A DNA stretch of 64,000 nucleotides from NCBI GenBank assembly GCA_003952965.2, contig CM025853.1, positions 2,820,271-2,884,270 on the forward strand, in the 5' to 3' direction. The notes beneath the pieces are model-generated. The model was not told the origin of the DNA. It did not search any database and saw only the letters and a list, made by a program, of their open reading frames with translations. Both the position numbers and the translations under genes were made by a program. Position 1 is the first letter of the stretch. Every line of letters starts with the position of its first letter. This stretch comes from Morella rubra (taxonomy: Eukaryota > Streptophyta > Magnoliopsida > Fagales > Myricaceae). Below are positions 36,501 to 47,525 of this stretch, piece after piece.

Positions 36501-37862
36501 CTCGTCTCTAAAATCAATTATACTTATGTGGACATGTGGTGACAATCCCTCTTTTTAGGATGGATAATTATGATTCAATCTAAATATTTTGTAACGACAG
36601 AAAATTTTTACGGTCACGCCTAGAGGATAGGCTTTGTTGGTGACTAACTTCCACCCTTCTATTTTGAAAGGCAAAAATAAGCAGATGTAACTAAAAGTCT
36701 TGAGAGAACAGTGGACAGGAGGACTCAAGAGGAAGGGGACCATAGCTTCGATTTCGTACAGAACATATAGAAGTATGTGAAATCGTACAATTAAGGTGTT
36801 AACAGGGCAATTAATAATAGCTGTCTACGCATGTTTTTATCAAATCTTCGATCGTCTTGTCAAAGTGGAGTGGCTTTCTGCTGATGGATTCTCTACCACC
36901 TAACATGAGTAAAAACAAAGGAAACTGACAAGGGGGGACAAATTGTACTATTTATTTGGTGGGTTTGTCTCTACTCTTGGATTCGTATCCCTTTGTATTG
37001 CGAATAATGACGAATGGCTGTTTCTTAAGCGCAAAAGGGGAGCAAGAGTCTGATATGTTCTCAGTATCCCCATTCCCACGAGTGAGTTAGGCGGTGTTAG
37101 GTTCGATCATGAAATTGAATTTTGTTACTAGTCCATTGAATGTTTCTTGGACTCTTTAAGTTCCCATCAAATGCATTTATAAGATTTTGTAAAATTCTCT
37201 GTAATTTTTTAACTAAAATTAAGTTAGCAGAACATGTAGCTAGTATAATATTTAATGTTAGCTGTAAAAAATTCTGTATAGTAGACTTTCTATAATAATT
37301 AATATTCATTTAATGTTAGTTGTATTTATGATCTGTTCTGAAATTACACTATACTATTTAAAAAAAAAACATGAAATCAGTATACTCTCCAATTTACTAT
37401 ATGAATTAAATGTTTCAATTCTAAAAAAAATAGACACAATATGTGAGTCATATAACATTCAATGTTGCTTATAATTATCAAGTAGTGTTAACCTATATGG
37501 AGTGTTTTATCTCCTTATGAAGTAGATTATTTAATTCGTGTAGTATATTAAAGAGGATCTATTTTGATTTGTTATGTTATTACTTTTTACCCCTAATAAA
37601 TAAAACTACAACATATACTATTAGGGATGATGATTCTCTATAATTTTCTATTCGGATTGTAAAGTGCAATTCGAAAAGAGATAAACACAATAAGTGGCTG
37701 CTATAGTAGGGCTCCTGTTGTCCGAAACTTTACATGAGCAGTTTTAAAGAGGATAAGGTCTACTTGTTGTGTCTATATCTCTTCGAATTATATTGTGCAA
37801 TCCAAGTAGAAACTTATAGAGTATCCTAATCCATACCATTAGCACTTCGAGGTATCAATATC
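33541..37862. other. Gene-poor AT-rich region
   Basis: I see no exon I can assign. 33541-34340 is AT-rich with low-complexity stretches and might be a decayed LTR element, but I found no termini, primer site or coding match. 35570-36150 has an irregular GC pattern and a 15-base phrase (AATACAAGTTCTACG) occurring at about 35989 and 36080. It might be an old minus-strand transcript end. No protein match is seen. Confidence 0.4.
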
Positions 37863-38060
37863 TTAAGGGGGCGTTCGTTTGCCAAAATTTTAAAAAATAT
37901 TTTCGAAATTTTAAAAATTTTTACTTTTTGAGATTTATTAAGATTTGTGAAAAGTAGAGTGTGTATATATAAAATTAAAAATTTTAGAATATATTTATTT
38001 TACTGAAAATTTTATTTCCTCGAAATTTTAAGAAGATACGACCAAATTTTTCACTCCGGG
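37863..38060. mobile_element. Possible Tourist-like MITE, right end degraded
   Basis: TAA followed by GGGGGCGTTCGTTTGCC at 37863 closely matches the terminus of the MITE at 5311-5511. The interior is AT-rich as in that element. The matching right end is not clear (a weak candidate lies near 38040), so the end coordinate is approximate. Confidence 0.4.
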
Positions 38061-39262
38061 TAAAAAATCAAAAAAAAAAAAAAAAAAAAACCTAAAATTA
38101 CCTAACATTGGCAGTGCCAATAAATACTCCCGACAAAAATCTAAGAAATCCCCGCACGCTTCAGACGCTCCCCAGAGCTAACGGACCAATCGTGGAATGC
38201 CTACCCCTACTGGTCCTACGGCTTTTTATTTGGTTCGTTGAAAAGTTCCTTTCGTTTGTACCCCGGGCCACTTTATAGTCTCAATCTTTTCAATAGAGGG
38301 CCAAGGACTAAAACACTGGACCAGTCGGCCCAATAAAGACCCTTCCCTCCCTTCTGGAATCTCTCTGTAAAAGTGCGTAGCTGCTTCTCATCACTCATCA
38401 CTCATCACTCATCACTCATCAGAATCCCAAATGACATCAAGCGTGGGACCCGTCCAAGATATTAACTATATCAGTATTTCTAGCCCATGGGATACCAAAT
38501 TTGTGGGTCCCCACGAAGACCAGTGGCATGAAGTATGAACCATCCGAATCTCGTCGATCGTAGCCCCCTCTCATCCAAACAGTACCCACATCTTCAAACT
38601 TTTCCTGAGACGCTGATCTCACAGAATTTTAACCAAATTTGACTCTTGAGAGCTGAACCAAAAGAGAGAAAAGTCAGTTGCAGTTAAAGAATGGTGGCGA
38701 AACAAAAACAAAGAAAAATCTCAGACTTAAGGAAGAAGCAAAGCTAGCAGTAACAAATATAGAAAAGAAAGAAACGCGTTCCGGTTGGGCCAGCATGCAG
38801 AGCGACCTGCAGGTGCTGTGGAGCAAGTAATGATGGAGCTAACGCACCCTCCTCCCCAACACTCTTTTTTTCTGTTTTACTTTTGAGGCTCTAACACATT
38901 TGCTTCATCCTTTTACCTTTGTGTGATTGCGTGCACAGTCTCTAGGCACATTGCCTCGGGAAAAAACAAACGCACAAAAAGCCTTGGGACACGAGGTGCA
39001 AAAAGTCACATCCCCCACCCACGTGTTTCTGTACAAAAAATGGTTAAAATATGAGGAAGTATGTCTGGGAACCGTAAACCCTAAGAGGGTTAAAAAGTGG
39101 ATATTCACTTTTTCTGTCGGTTTTTCCAGTTTCAGGCCGGATAGAGGTTCAGTGACTGTGGTAAGTGCAAAAGGTGGATCGTCTTTTACTTTTCACAGGT
39201 GCCGATCTTATGCATCGGCCGGAAAGGTTCCTTTCAGTCTTTTACTTTGCATGATATCTTAA
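38061..39262. other. GC-richer unassigned island
   Basis: Less AT-rich than its surroundings, with CCAAT (38186) and small open frames on both strands (38622-38437 minus, 38927-39262 plus). None resembles a family I know. It could be a promoter or non-coding transcript; nothing firm can be said. Confidence 0.3.
38389..38421. repeat. 9 bp microsatellite (CATCACTCAT type)
   Basis: Five near-perfect copies of ATCACTC plus two bases, in CTCATCACTCATCACTCATC and following bases. Confidence 0.9.
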
Positions 39263-41257
39263 AGAAGACCTCTGAAATGCAGAAACTGACCTCATTTATG
39301 CGCTGGAGTTGACAAATAAAACCTACAACTACAAGGTACCTAGCTTGTGTTGCGAGACTGGCTTATTGAGACGCAAAAACGATCTTGATCTTAAATGGTT
39401 AAACGCATTTATTGAACTTCTCTTTCTCTTTCTTTTTAAATTGTTGAACTTATCTTTCTGAATTAGGGCTATTCATGAGCGATCTGGATTCTAATACTCT
39501 TATTTTAGGAATAAAATTTTGACTTTATTAATATTTAGATGTTTAGGTTATAAAACTAATTTAAGTGTTCGGAGTTTGAAGATGGCCTTTTTATTTGATC
39601 AGTATATTTTAAAAAAATTAAGATTTTTTTGTAATTTTTTATTTAAATTTTACAGTATAATTTGAGTAAAAAATTTCAGGAAATCTTCGTCTATTTTCAA
39701 ACTAAACTAAATCTATACAAACTTGATGCATAAAGGGAGGAACAACAAAATTTTTGTTACTACGTAAAAGTTAAAATTGTTGAAAACTCATAGATATTTA
39801 CCCTATTTTAGTATAATCAGTAACATCTAAATTTCAAAGTACCTAAAATGAAAACCATGTTACAAATCGGTAATACAAGTTATATAACCCACCCTAGCTA
39901 CCTCTCTTGTTTTCAGTTTTTGCTATTTTAAATCTATAATAAAATACTTGTGAAAAATTATTAGCAATCGAAACCCATTGATTTGGAATTCTAACATGCA
40001 AATAGAACCTAAAGATACAGTTCACCAAGCTTTCAATTCTCTGCTCCACTGTCCTACTCGAGAGTTGCATTCTGTATGAAGGTAAAAAAAGGGAAAAGCA
40101 AAAAAGTTATGGGGTCTAAAACGGAAATAATTAAAAGTAAAAAGATACTTAAAGAAATGTGCTAAAATTACCGGTACCAATGTGTAAAACTAGTCCTCGT
40201 AAGTGAAACCCTATATTTGTCCTGCTCCCCGCAGTGGAGTGAAGCTGGCCCCACTAGTCACGGGGATATGTGAAAAACGACAGCTAGACTAACAATTCGT
40301 ATTATTTTATCAAATAATTCAAATATCCTTGGTGGTGTTCTTTAAATGAATTTATCGCCAAATTTTCCTCATGACTCTCCTACGAATTTATCGTTTCAGT
40401 GCTCGTCTTGGACGTGGTTCCTTTTGAATCGGCGTAATCGAAGTGCGACAAGTCGACAAGCGGTAGCCCACTAAACTCAACTACCTGCTTTTATTATTGC
40501 CACATTAAAAGACCCATGCCACTAAATATTTTTTTTTCTTTTTTTTTTTTTTGAGAATAGCGACCCTTATCTACGGCCAGAATTAAATTAAACGTCTCCT
40601 GATTTTTTAATTAAAGTTTGATTTCGCGTTAAACCCAACAGCAACTTAGATATTTTAAACCTTTAAAATAGATTTTTTAAAGATATTTTGATCATTCAAT
40701 TGAGTAGTAGCTCAAGCGAGGACAAGAAGTTTGAGTTATGTCTAATTTAAGGAAAGAATCAGACTCTAAACTTATATTAATTTAGTCGAAAAAATATAGA
40801 ACACAATCAGTTTAAATTAGACTTACGGAATGTCGTTGAATTTTTACAAATACATGGAGCTCATCACATTTCTTGCTTTTTTAGGCAAAGGAGAAAGTCA
40901 TGGCAGGATTTGAAAACAGATTGGGTGCATTCTTTTTACACTAGTGCAGCTGATTAAGATTATGTATATTCTAACTACAAATCATAGAACACTAGTGTCA
41001 TATAATGTAATTAGGATTAATTTGTCATAATGAAACTACTAAGCCAGTTGTATCCAAATTTAAGGGGTTATTATTTGAAACTTATAATATGATTTATTAT
41101 ACTCCGATTTCCATTGGCAAATTAGAACTGATATCATCTCAGGGTTTTCTTAATAAAACATAAAATAAAATAATTTTCAAAAGGCTTAAGATACCTATAA
41201 GTGCAGTTAATTCTAAGTTACTCTTTTTTAAATTTTAGATAACGAAGGGAACCCCTT
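39263..41257. other. AT-rich intergenic DNA
   Basis: No gene, RNA or repeat with clear ends was recognised here. Confidence 0.4.
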
Positions 41258-41484
41258 ACATTTACGTGGTGTTTGAATGTGAAAATTTTAGGATGATGAA
41301 AATTTTGAGATATTGGGGTTGGTGAAAAAAGTGAAGAGAGGGATGATTAAAATTTTTTTTTTATATATATTTAAAGTGAAAAGTAATGATTTGATAAGGA
41401 TAGAGAGAATTTTGAAAAGTTATTTTTATTAGGATGAAAATGTTGGGTGGTGGAAATTTTAGGTAGTGAACACCACCTTAAATT
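41258..41484. mobile_element. MITE with GGTGGTGTT-type inverted ends
   Basis: Left end ACGTGGTGTTTGAATGTGAA and the reverse complement of the right end (AAGGTGGTGTTCACTACCTA) share GTGGTGTT and then AAAATTT motifs. About 225 bp, AT-rich, non-coding. The superfamily is not assigned. Confidence 0.45.
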
Positions 41485-42637
41485 CGTTACTTGTATTTTA
41501 AACCTTCGTTAAGGTAATGGGGGCATATTAATTTCAAAGTAAAGTTTTTTATTTTTTATTTTTGGATAATGATCAAGGGAACCCCTTTATATTTTGTATA
41601 TTAAACCTCGATTTACTTAATGGGAACATATTAATTTACCCTAAAATGTTGGATAAGGCAGCAAGTTCATCCTTAGTTCATAACATGCGCGTAATATTTT
41701 ATTAGGAAAGGCAACCGTTAAAAAAACCAAACACTGAAACACTGAACACGTGTGTTGTTTCTAAGAAATTTATTCTGTTATTTTCGTGTTAGAACGCCTG
41801 TAATTTTCTCTAAACTTTTATGGCCAACAAAATGATTTGAGCTTTTTTTTTTGGAATAATATGAAAATTCTCTGCACTTAATTCTTGCGTCGTAATTCGG
41901 ACGGACTGATCCAATTAAAAAAAACAATCGACTAGAATAAGAACATAATAATAAATTTCAGAAACTGATTTCAGAAAATTCTACTCACTGAAACTTCTTC
42001 TGCTTCCGACCATTAAAGTATAGCCTCGGTTAAAATCCTGCATCTCTATCTATATGCAATTTTTAGAGACCAGGAGCGAGACAGACTAGTCCGGTCTCAG
42101 TAATTGATCACAAGAAGTACAGGCACATGTGACAAAGAGGACAGAGATAGAAGTCGGCCTGTCAAGTCGCTGTTCTTCTTTTGTTGTTTTTTTTCCGTAG
42201 TATTTAACGTTAAATCACATCATTTCAGAATTCAGAGCACCCTGATCCCTCCCTCTTATTTTACTCTCTCTGTCCTTCCCTCTGATTTTAATCTCCCTCT
42301 TACTTTCAACTTCTTTGTGATTTTCCTCTTGTTTGTCTTGAACTCTTGCCTCTGTCATTGGGTTTGTCTTTTTCCACTTTTTTATTTTTGTTACAATTTT
42401 TTAAAAAGAATTGTGTAGTTTTTAACTTTTAAAGCTCAAGACCCATGTGCTTTTGTTTTCTTGGTCTTGAGAACCGAAGAGGGAAGAACAGAGCCAAGGG
42501 GGTGAACGGAAGAATCTATAAGTTACAGAAAACTCACATGCCAGCCCTTTTACCCCCACTAGCTTAGGTGTTTATCCCTTTATTCTTTTCTAGCAGAGAG
42601 AGAGAGAAATTCTTTCATTGCGAACAGCACTGAAGAA
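41485..42637. other. Upstream region of the HIPP gene
   Basis: Contains CT-rich tracts (42160-42320) and a GAGAGAGAGAGAA stretch at 42596-42608 just before the start codon, typical of a plant promoter and 5' leader. No separate gene is supported. The 104-residue frame at 42104-42418 looks like chance in pyrimidine-rich DNA. Confidence 0.4.
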
Positions 42638-44487
42638 ATGACTAAAGAAGAAGACTTTAAGCTACTCAAGATCCAGGTCTTTCTCTCTCTCTATTAACCA
42701 CATTCTTTCTGTCATCAAGTCGTTCTTTTGCTTTTATATAGTTATTTTCCTCCGAATATAGCAAAGTTGGGTGGTGGTCTTTTCTTTAAGAATCTTTTTC
42801 TTGTTTACCTCATTCCTTTTATTTTCATCTACAGACGTGTGTTCTCAAAGTGAACGTTCACTGTGATGGGTGTAAGCAGAAAGTGAAGAAACTCCTTCAG
42901 AGGATTGAAGGTGCTCCCCTCTATCTTTTGCTTCTCTTTCTGGTTACTCAGCGTGCACCGTGTCTTAATGTTTGGTTGCTGAGAAAGTGGAAGGGGGAGA
43001 AGATATTTAAACTTGAAGTGCATTTTGTGGGCCCGTGGCGAAAACAACCATGAAATGAAGTGTGCGTCGTACTATGAGTTTACTTTCTTGAGGGGTTAAA
43101 CTTCATGAAAATGAGTAGCAACATCAAACTAGTAAAAATCATATGTAGTTACTCTGTTCCAAGTCAATTACATGTAGAGATTTTGGGTTAGTTGCTATAG
43201 CTAGTTTGCTGATGTTCCTTTAACTATGATATCCTTCTCTGTGGACTCTTTTATTTTCACTCGAGATATCTGTTTTTGGAACTGTTCTTAAACTGAGGAA
43301 GAATGAGGTAGTCATAATTTTCAAGGAGGTGGACAACCACGACATTGAGGAAATGTATTCACATTTTAGTCTTCAGGTTTGAGTTTGAGTTTGTGCATTT
43401 ATAATCAACCCGGTTGTTCTTTTCCCTTGTTGCTTTCCCGTTTGTTTCAGGTGTGTACCAAGTAAACATAGATGCAGATCAGCAAAAAGTCACAGTTTCT
43501 GGAAGTGTTGATGCGGCGACTTTGATCAAGAAACTAGTCAGAGCTGGGAAACATGCTGAGCTTTGGTCTCAGAAGAACAACCACAACCACAACCAAAACC
43601 AAAAGCAGAAGAACAACTGCATCAAAGATGATAAGAACAGAGGCCAAAAGCAAGGATTGATCAAGGGTCTTGAAGCCTTCAAAAATCAGCAGAAACTTGC
43701 TGCTCTCAGCTCTGAAGAAGATGATGATTATTTTGACGATGAGGAAGAGGATGATGAAGAGGATGAGCTGTTGTTTCTCCGGGAGAAAGCTAACCAACTA
43801 GGTCTGCTTAGGCAGCAGGCGATTGATGCAAAGAAAGGCGTTGGAGCCATTGCAGCTGGCTCCCACAATGGAAAAATGAACAATGCTGGGAATGGAAACG
43901 TTGGGAATGGAAAGAAAGTACACCCGGGTCAGAATATGGGAATGAAGGCTAGTCCAGGTGGGATTGATCCGAAAACCATGGCGGCTCTGAAAATGAACAG
44001 TGCTCATTTGGGTGGTGGGCACATCAATGCTGGAGAAGGGAATAGAGCAAATGACATTAATGCCATGATGGGTTTGGCTGGTTTTCACGGGAATGGGATT
44101 AATGTTGCTCCGGCCGCTGCTCTTGGAGGCAATTCCAATAGTTTGGGAGGGTTTCAAGTCCAATCCAACAATCCGTATCAGGGATCTTCAGCCGCGCTCC
44201 CAGTCCCCACTGGTGGTCAATACCCCGCATCCATGCTGATGAACATGAATGGCTACAACAATCCATCTCCAATGATGATGAACATGAACATGCAGGCCAG
44301 GCATGCCATGCAACAACCCCAAATGATGTATCACAGGTCCCCATTTGTTCCCCCTAGCACCGGTTATTACTACAATTATAGTGCAAGCCCTAACCGATAC
44401 TCTTACAATGAAGCCAATTACAGTGGTCATAACTCTGCAGCTCATATGTTCAGTGACGATAACACAAGCAGCTGTTCCATAATGTAA
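42638..44487 (+). CDS. Heavy-metal-associated isoprenylated plant protein (HIPP)
   Basis: Three exons, 42638-42676, 42835-42910 and 43451-44487, give 383 residues. Start ATG 42638 ([13 protein letters not shown]) directly precedes the HMA domain (residues 14 to about 77: [20 protein letters not shown] then [18 protein letters not shown] and [15 protein letters not shown]). The metal-binding pair is C23 and C26 (CDGC). Next come Asn/Lys-rich and strongly acidic segments ([16 protein letters not shown]), and a long Gly/Asn/Met-rich low-complexity region. The C-terminus SSCSIM is a CaaX box for farnesylation. HMA plus CaaX defines HIPPs, which bind metals or act as membrane-tethered adaptors. 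The length and middle region resemble the large HIPP32-37 group. No lesion seen; all splice sites are canonical. Probably intact and expressed. Confidence 0.95.
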
Positions 44488-45342
44488 TCCAAATTAAAAA
44501 TTAGTGTAGAAAAAGAAAAGTACGGTGTTGACTTGAATACTCTGTTAGTGGAGTTGATGGGTTTTGACCGTTTTGCATCGTTCTCTCTGGTAAGGTTTGG
44601 TTAGGAGGGGAGGCTGGGGAAATCCTATCAGTGTATTGTGTAGTTGTTGATGGTGTTTCTTTTTCTTTTTTATGTGAACTCGTTTTAAGTTCTGTCTGCT
44701 TGTTCATTCGTTGTTTCGGGACTGACTACCATATTCTGGTCTATGAGCAGCCACAGTAGCACTAGTAAATAAACAAACGGAATGATTGACATATAAAATT
44801 CCTGCAAAGACAATGGTCTGTGGAGTTCTTTAATTAATCTATCAGCAGACAAGGTGACATTGGTTAGTGGATGCCGTAGTGGCGTAATGACAGTGTGCAG
44901 AGAGTTAAAAAAGCTAGCTAGGTTGACAATGTGTATATGCTGTGCCCGTCGCGTGTACGTTTGTAAACAGTGGTGTCCCAACGGGACCACACCATTTTTT
45001 TTTTACTTCATTGTCTGAGTCTTTCTAACAAAACAGGGGAGCAGCAATGACTCTATTTGGGCTCCTAGTTAGGCTAGACCTATTAAATGCTTACGAAAAG
45101 AGAAATAAAACGGCCTGTGGTTCGGTACAGAGGCCTAGCACCGCATGGTGCCCGGAAGGGATTGTTTAGCCAATGGGACTAAGGGTAATGATACAAGAAA
45201 TGCTTGGTGTTATTTTAGGGATAAAATTCAAGGGTTAAGGATTTTTGAGTGTGTAGAACTTATTTCTAATATTAATCATAAACTATTAGATTCTTTTTAG
45301 AAGAACCTGAGAAAAATTCAGGAAGAACATTAAGCATTTCTC
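44488..45342. other. 3' region of HIPP and intergenic DNA
   Basis: Probable 3' UTR to about 44700, then unassigned sequence with no recognised gene. Confidence 0.4.
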
Positions 45343-46768
45343 TAATGATATACCCTCGACACAAAATTGACTTCTAGCCAACCCTATATGTGTGGCACCA
45401 GGTTTAAAAAAATAAAAATTGCTTGCAAAAATGCTGTACACTCTTCCCCCCCCCCAAAAAAAAAAAAGAATCTGCCGCTCATTTGCTTTCATCCTTTTCA
45501 TCCTCTCCCCCAAACGAATTGAGGTCGCCAATCTCAATCGTCAATTCCTCTTCAGATACTTTGTTAGTTTTTCTATCTTTCTTTTTCCTCTCTTTTGTTT
45601 TGGACCTTTGGTTTTATCTGAATCGAAGTTTATTTGTTTTCTAGAAGTTTTGGTTTTCACTCTCAAGTTTGAATATATGAATGAAACCCATGTTATGGGT
45701 ATTTAGAAAAATGATGGAACTCTTTCGAAATATGTAAATTTTACTTATATCATAATTCTGGGTCACTTTGGATGTTGAAATTATCATGCATTCTTAGAGG
45801 ACCTCATAGAATGGGCAAATCCTCATATTTGCTAAATTTGCTTCGATTTTTGGTGATCAAAGCTTTTGGGGTACTTAGGTCACCAATAGTATGTGTTAAT
45901 TTTCTTAAAACCAAAACTGTATATTGAAAACATCTAGAGGTGAGCATGAGCAATCTGCATTGTCTCCTATGTTTTTTTTTTTTTATTAAACCAGTTAATT
46001 TAATGCTTTACCATGTGTATTGCTGTCCCCTAATGACTTCCAACAATTCCTTTGGTTTATGTGTGTTCTATATGTGACATTTTGGATTTTCAATTTCTTT
46101 TTCGCAAATATTTTCTTAGCGGTGACTGTTCCGTTTAAGATTTGAAGATGTTGGGAAGCCAAAAGCGGAGGTTGCAGCAAACGGTGTTACAGAAAGAGTT
46201 AGTGGTGTGAATATCAAGCCACATTATTGCCGAATTGAAGACAAAGAGCTTGATTTTTACAGTGATTTCAGTATTATAGTTCTTGGTTTTGATTCAATTG
46301 AGGCTGGAGCTACATCAATGCTGTAACTTGTAGTTTTCTTGGTATGGATCTAAAACCCTGCCAATGTAATGCTTTGGGCATATAGAATATAGACGAATCT
46401 GTAAAATTAAATGGCTTATATGAACCTTGGTTGAGTGGCAGCATCCTTAAATTTTTCATGCTGGCTTCATAGCATGTCATTCTTAAACTGCCTAGTTGTT
46501 ACTAAACTCTGCTTGCACTAATCTACCTTCTCTCATTGTTGTTTGGAAATTTAGAGTATGATTCTGACGATAATGCTTGAGAAGAAATCATTAAACCTAT
46601 TCTGATGCACCCTTGCTGAAACTCTTAGAACTGCTGCCCATTGCATTGAATATGCCCACTTAATCAAGTGGGATGAGGTAATAAATTACTCAGTAATTTG
46701 TATTTTCCCTTTGCCAAATTGTTGATTTTTAAACTGCTTTCTGTGTAATCTAAATATCATTTTATTTT
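45343..46768 (+). repeat. Left arm of the ECR1/UBA3 inverted repeat
   Basis: Reverse complement of 56009-57396 at roughly 85% identity, with small indels. Outer homology begins at AATGATATACCCTCGAC (45346) and inner homology stops at AATATCATTT (46760s). The arms enclose about 9.2 kb. Confidence 0.9.
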
Positions 46769-46879
46769 TAGGTTCATAGTGGAAAGGCTTTTGATCTGGA
46801 TGAACTGGAAGATGTCCAAGGACCCCCAAGATTTGGGTTCTGGAAGGCCAGAGTGAACCTGGATGCAGATATATTGTAA
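45518..46879 (+). pseudogene. NEDD8/RUB-activating E1 catalytic subunit (ECR1/UBA3-like) fragment, left
   Basis: Exon pieces: 45518-45555 (IEVANLNRQFLF), 46140-46341 (RFEDVGKPKAEVAA ... RIEDKELDFYSDFSIIVLG), 46555-46677 (EYDSDDNA ... AETLRTAAHCIEYAHLIKWD) and 46772-46879 (VHSGKAFDLDE, then unfamiliar sequence to TAA). In the intact enzyme this region is the adenylation domain that starts RUB/NEDD8 conjugation. Lesions: the first donor is AT instead of GT; GCTGGAGC lacks one base (normal E-A-R-S-Y), giving a frameshift and TAA; a TGA follows NA in exon 3; about 40 codons are deleted between KPI and CTLAET. The N-terminal ATP-loop part and the catalytic cysteine region are absent. Introns are kept, so it arose by DNA-level duplication and not by retroposition. 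Confidence 0.85.
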
Positions 46880-47299
46880 AAGTCATTTTGTCCTGTTATC
46901 AGTAGCAAGGAGCATGGAGCATGGCAGCCTTTTGAGTTATTTTGGCCGAGACATTTAATATAGTGTGATCTGAAACTAGTTATAACATTGCTGCTGTAAA
47001 TGAAGTAGAATTTTTTGGATATATGGTGTAATTTGGATTGATTTGGATTTGGTATCACAACAGAAATTTGGGCTGTGTTTGAGAGCTGCTTTCAAGGTTA
47101 ATTTTTGTTTTCGATTTCAAAACATGTTTTAAAGTGATTTTTATTGGAGATAGTAAAAATAGGTTTATAGGTTTGAAATTAGTTTGGAAAATGTTTTGTA
47201 TTATATATTTATTTATTGGAGTTTGTGAAAAATTAGTTTGGAAATTGTTTCTGTGAACGAATTAAAATGAAAACTGTTTTCAAATAAATAATTATTAAG

Positions 47300-47525
47300 C
47301 CCTGGAATTTCCAGACATGTCGCGCGCGGGGGGCTCTGGAAATTCCAGGCCCTGAAGCACGCGCGGGGGCTTTGGGAATTTTAGGCCCTGGCACGAGTGC
47401 GTGGGGGCTCTAGAAATTCCAAGCCCTGCCGCGCGCGGAGGGCTCTGGAAATTCCAGACCCTGCCACGCGCGGGGGGTGCTAGGAATTCCAGCCCCTGTC
47501 GCGCACGTCCCGCGCATAAAGCCCT
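47300..47525. repeat. CpG-rich minisatellite, about 34-39 bp unit
   Basis: About five copies of a unit containing CGCGCGGGGGGCTCTGGAAA TTCCAG followed by GCCCTG. Anchors CTCTGG-type at 47334, 47370, 47409, 47443 and 47478 give spacings of 36, 39, 34 and 35. Each unit has a near-palindromic CTGGAAATTCCAG core and a CGCGCG block, in sharp contrast to the AT-rich surroundings. The frame starting at 47401 is a by-product of the repeat. Confidence 0.9.

Noticed and set aside
38389..38421. Short regular repeats considered as CRISPR-like
   Set aside because: Perfect 9 bp tandem repeat without spacers, in a plant genome.
43534..44445. Long antisense frames under the HIPP gene
   Set aside because: Shadows of a low-complexity coding exon. 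The plus strand has HMA and CaaX evidence.
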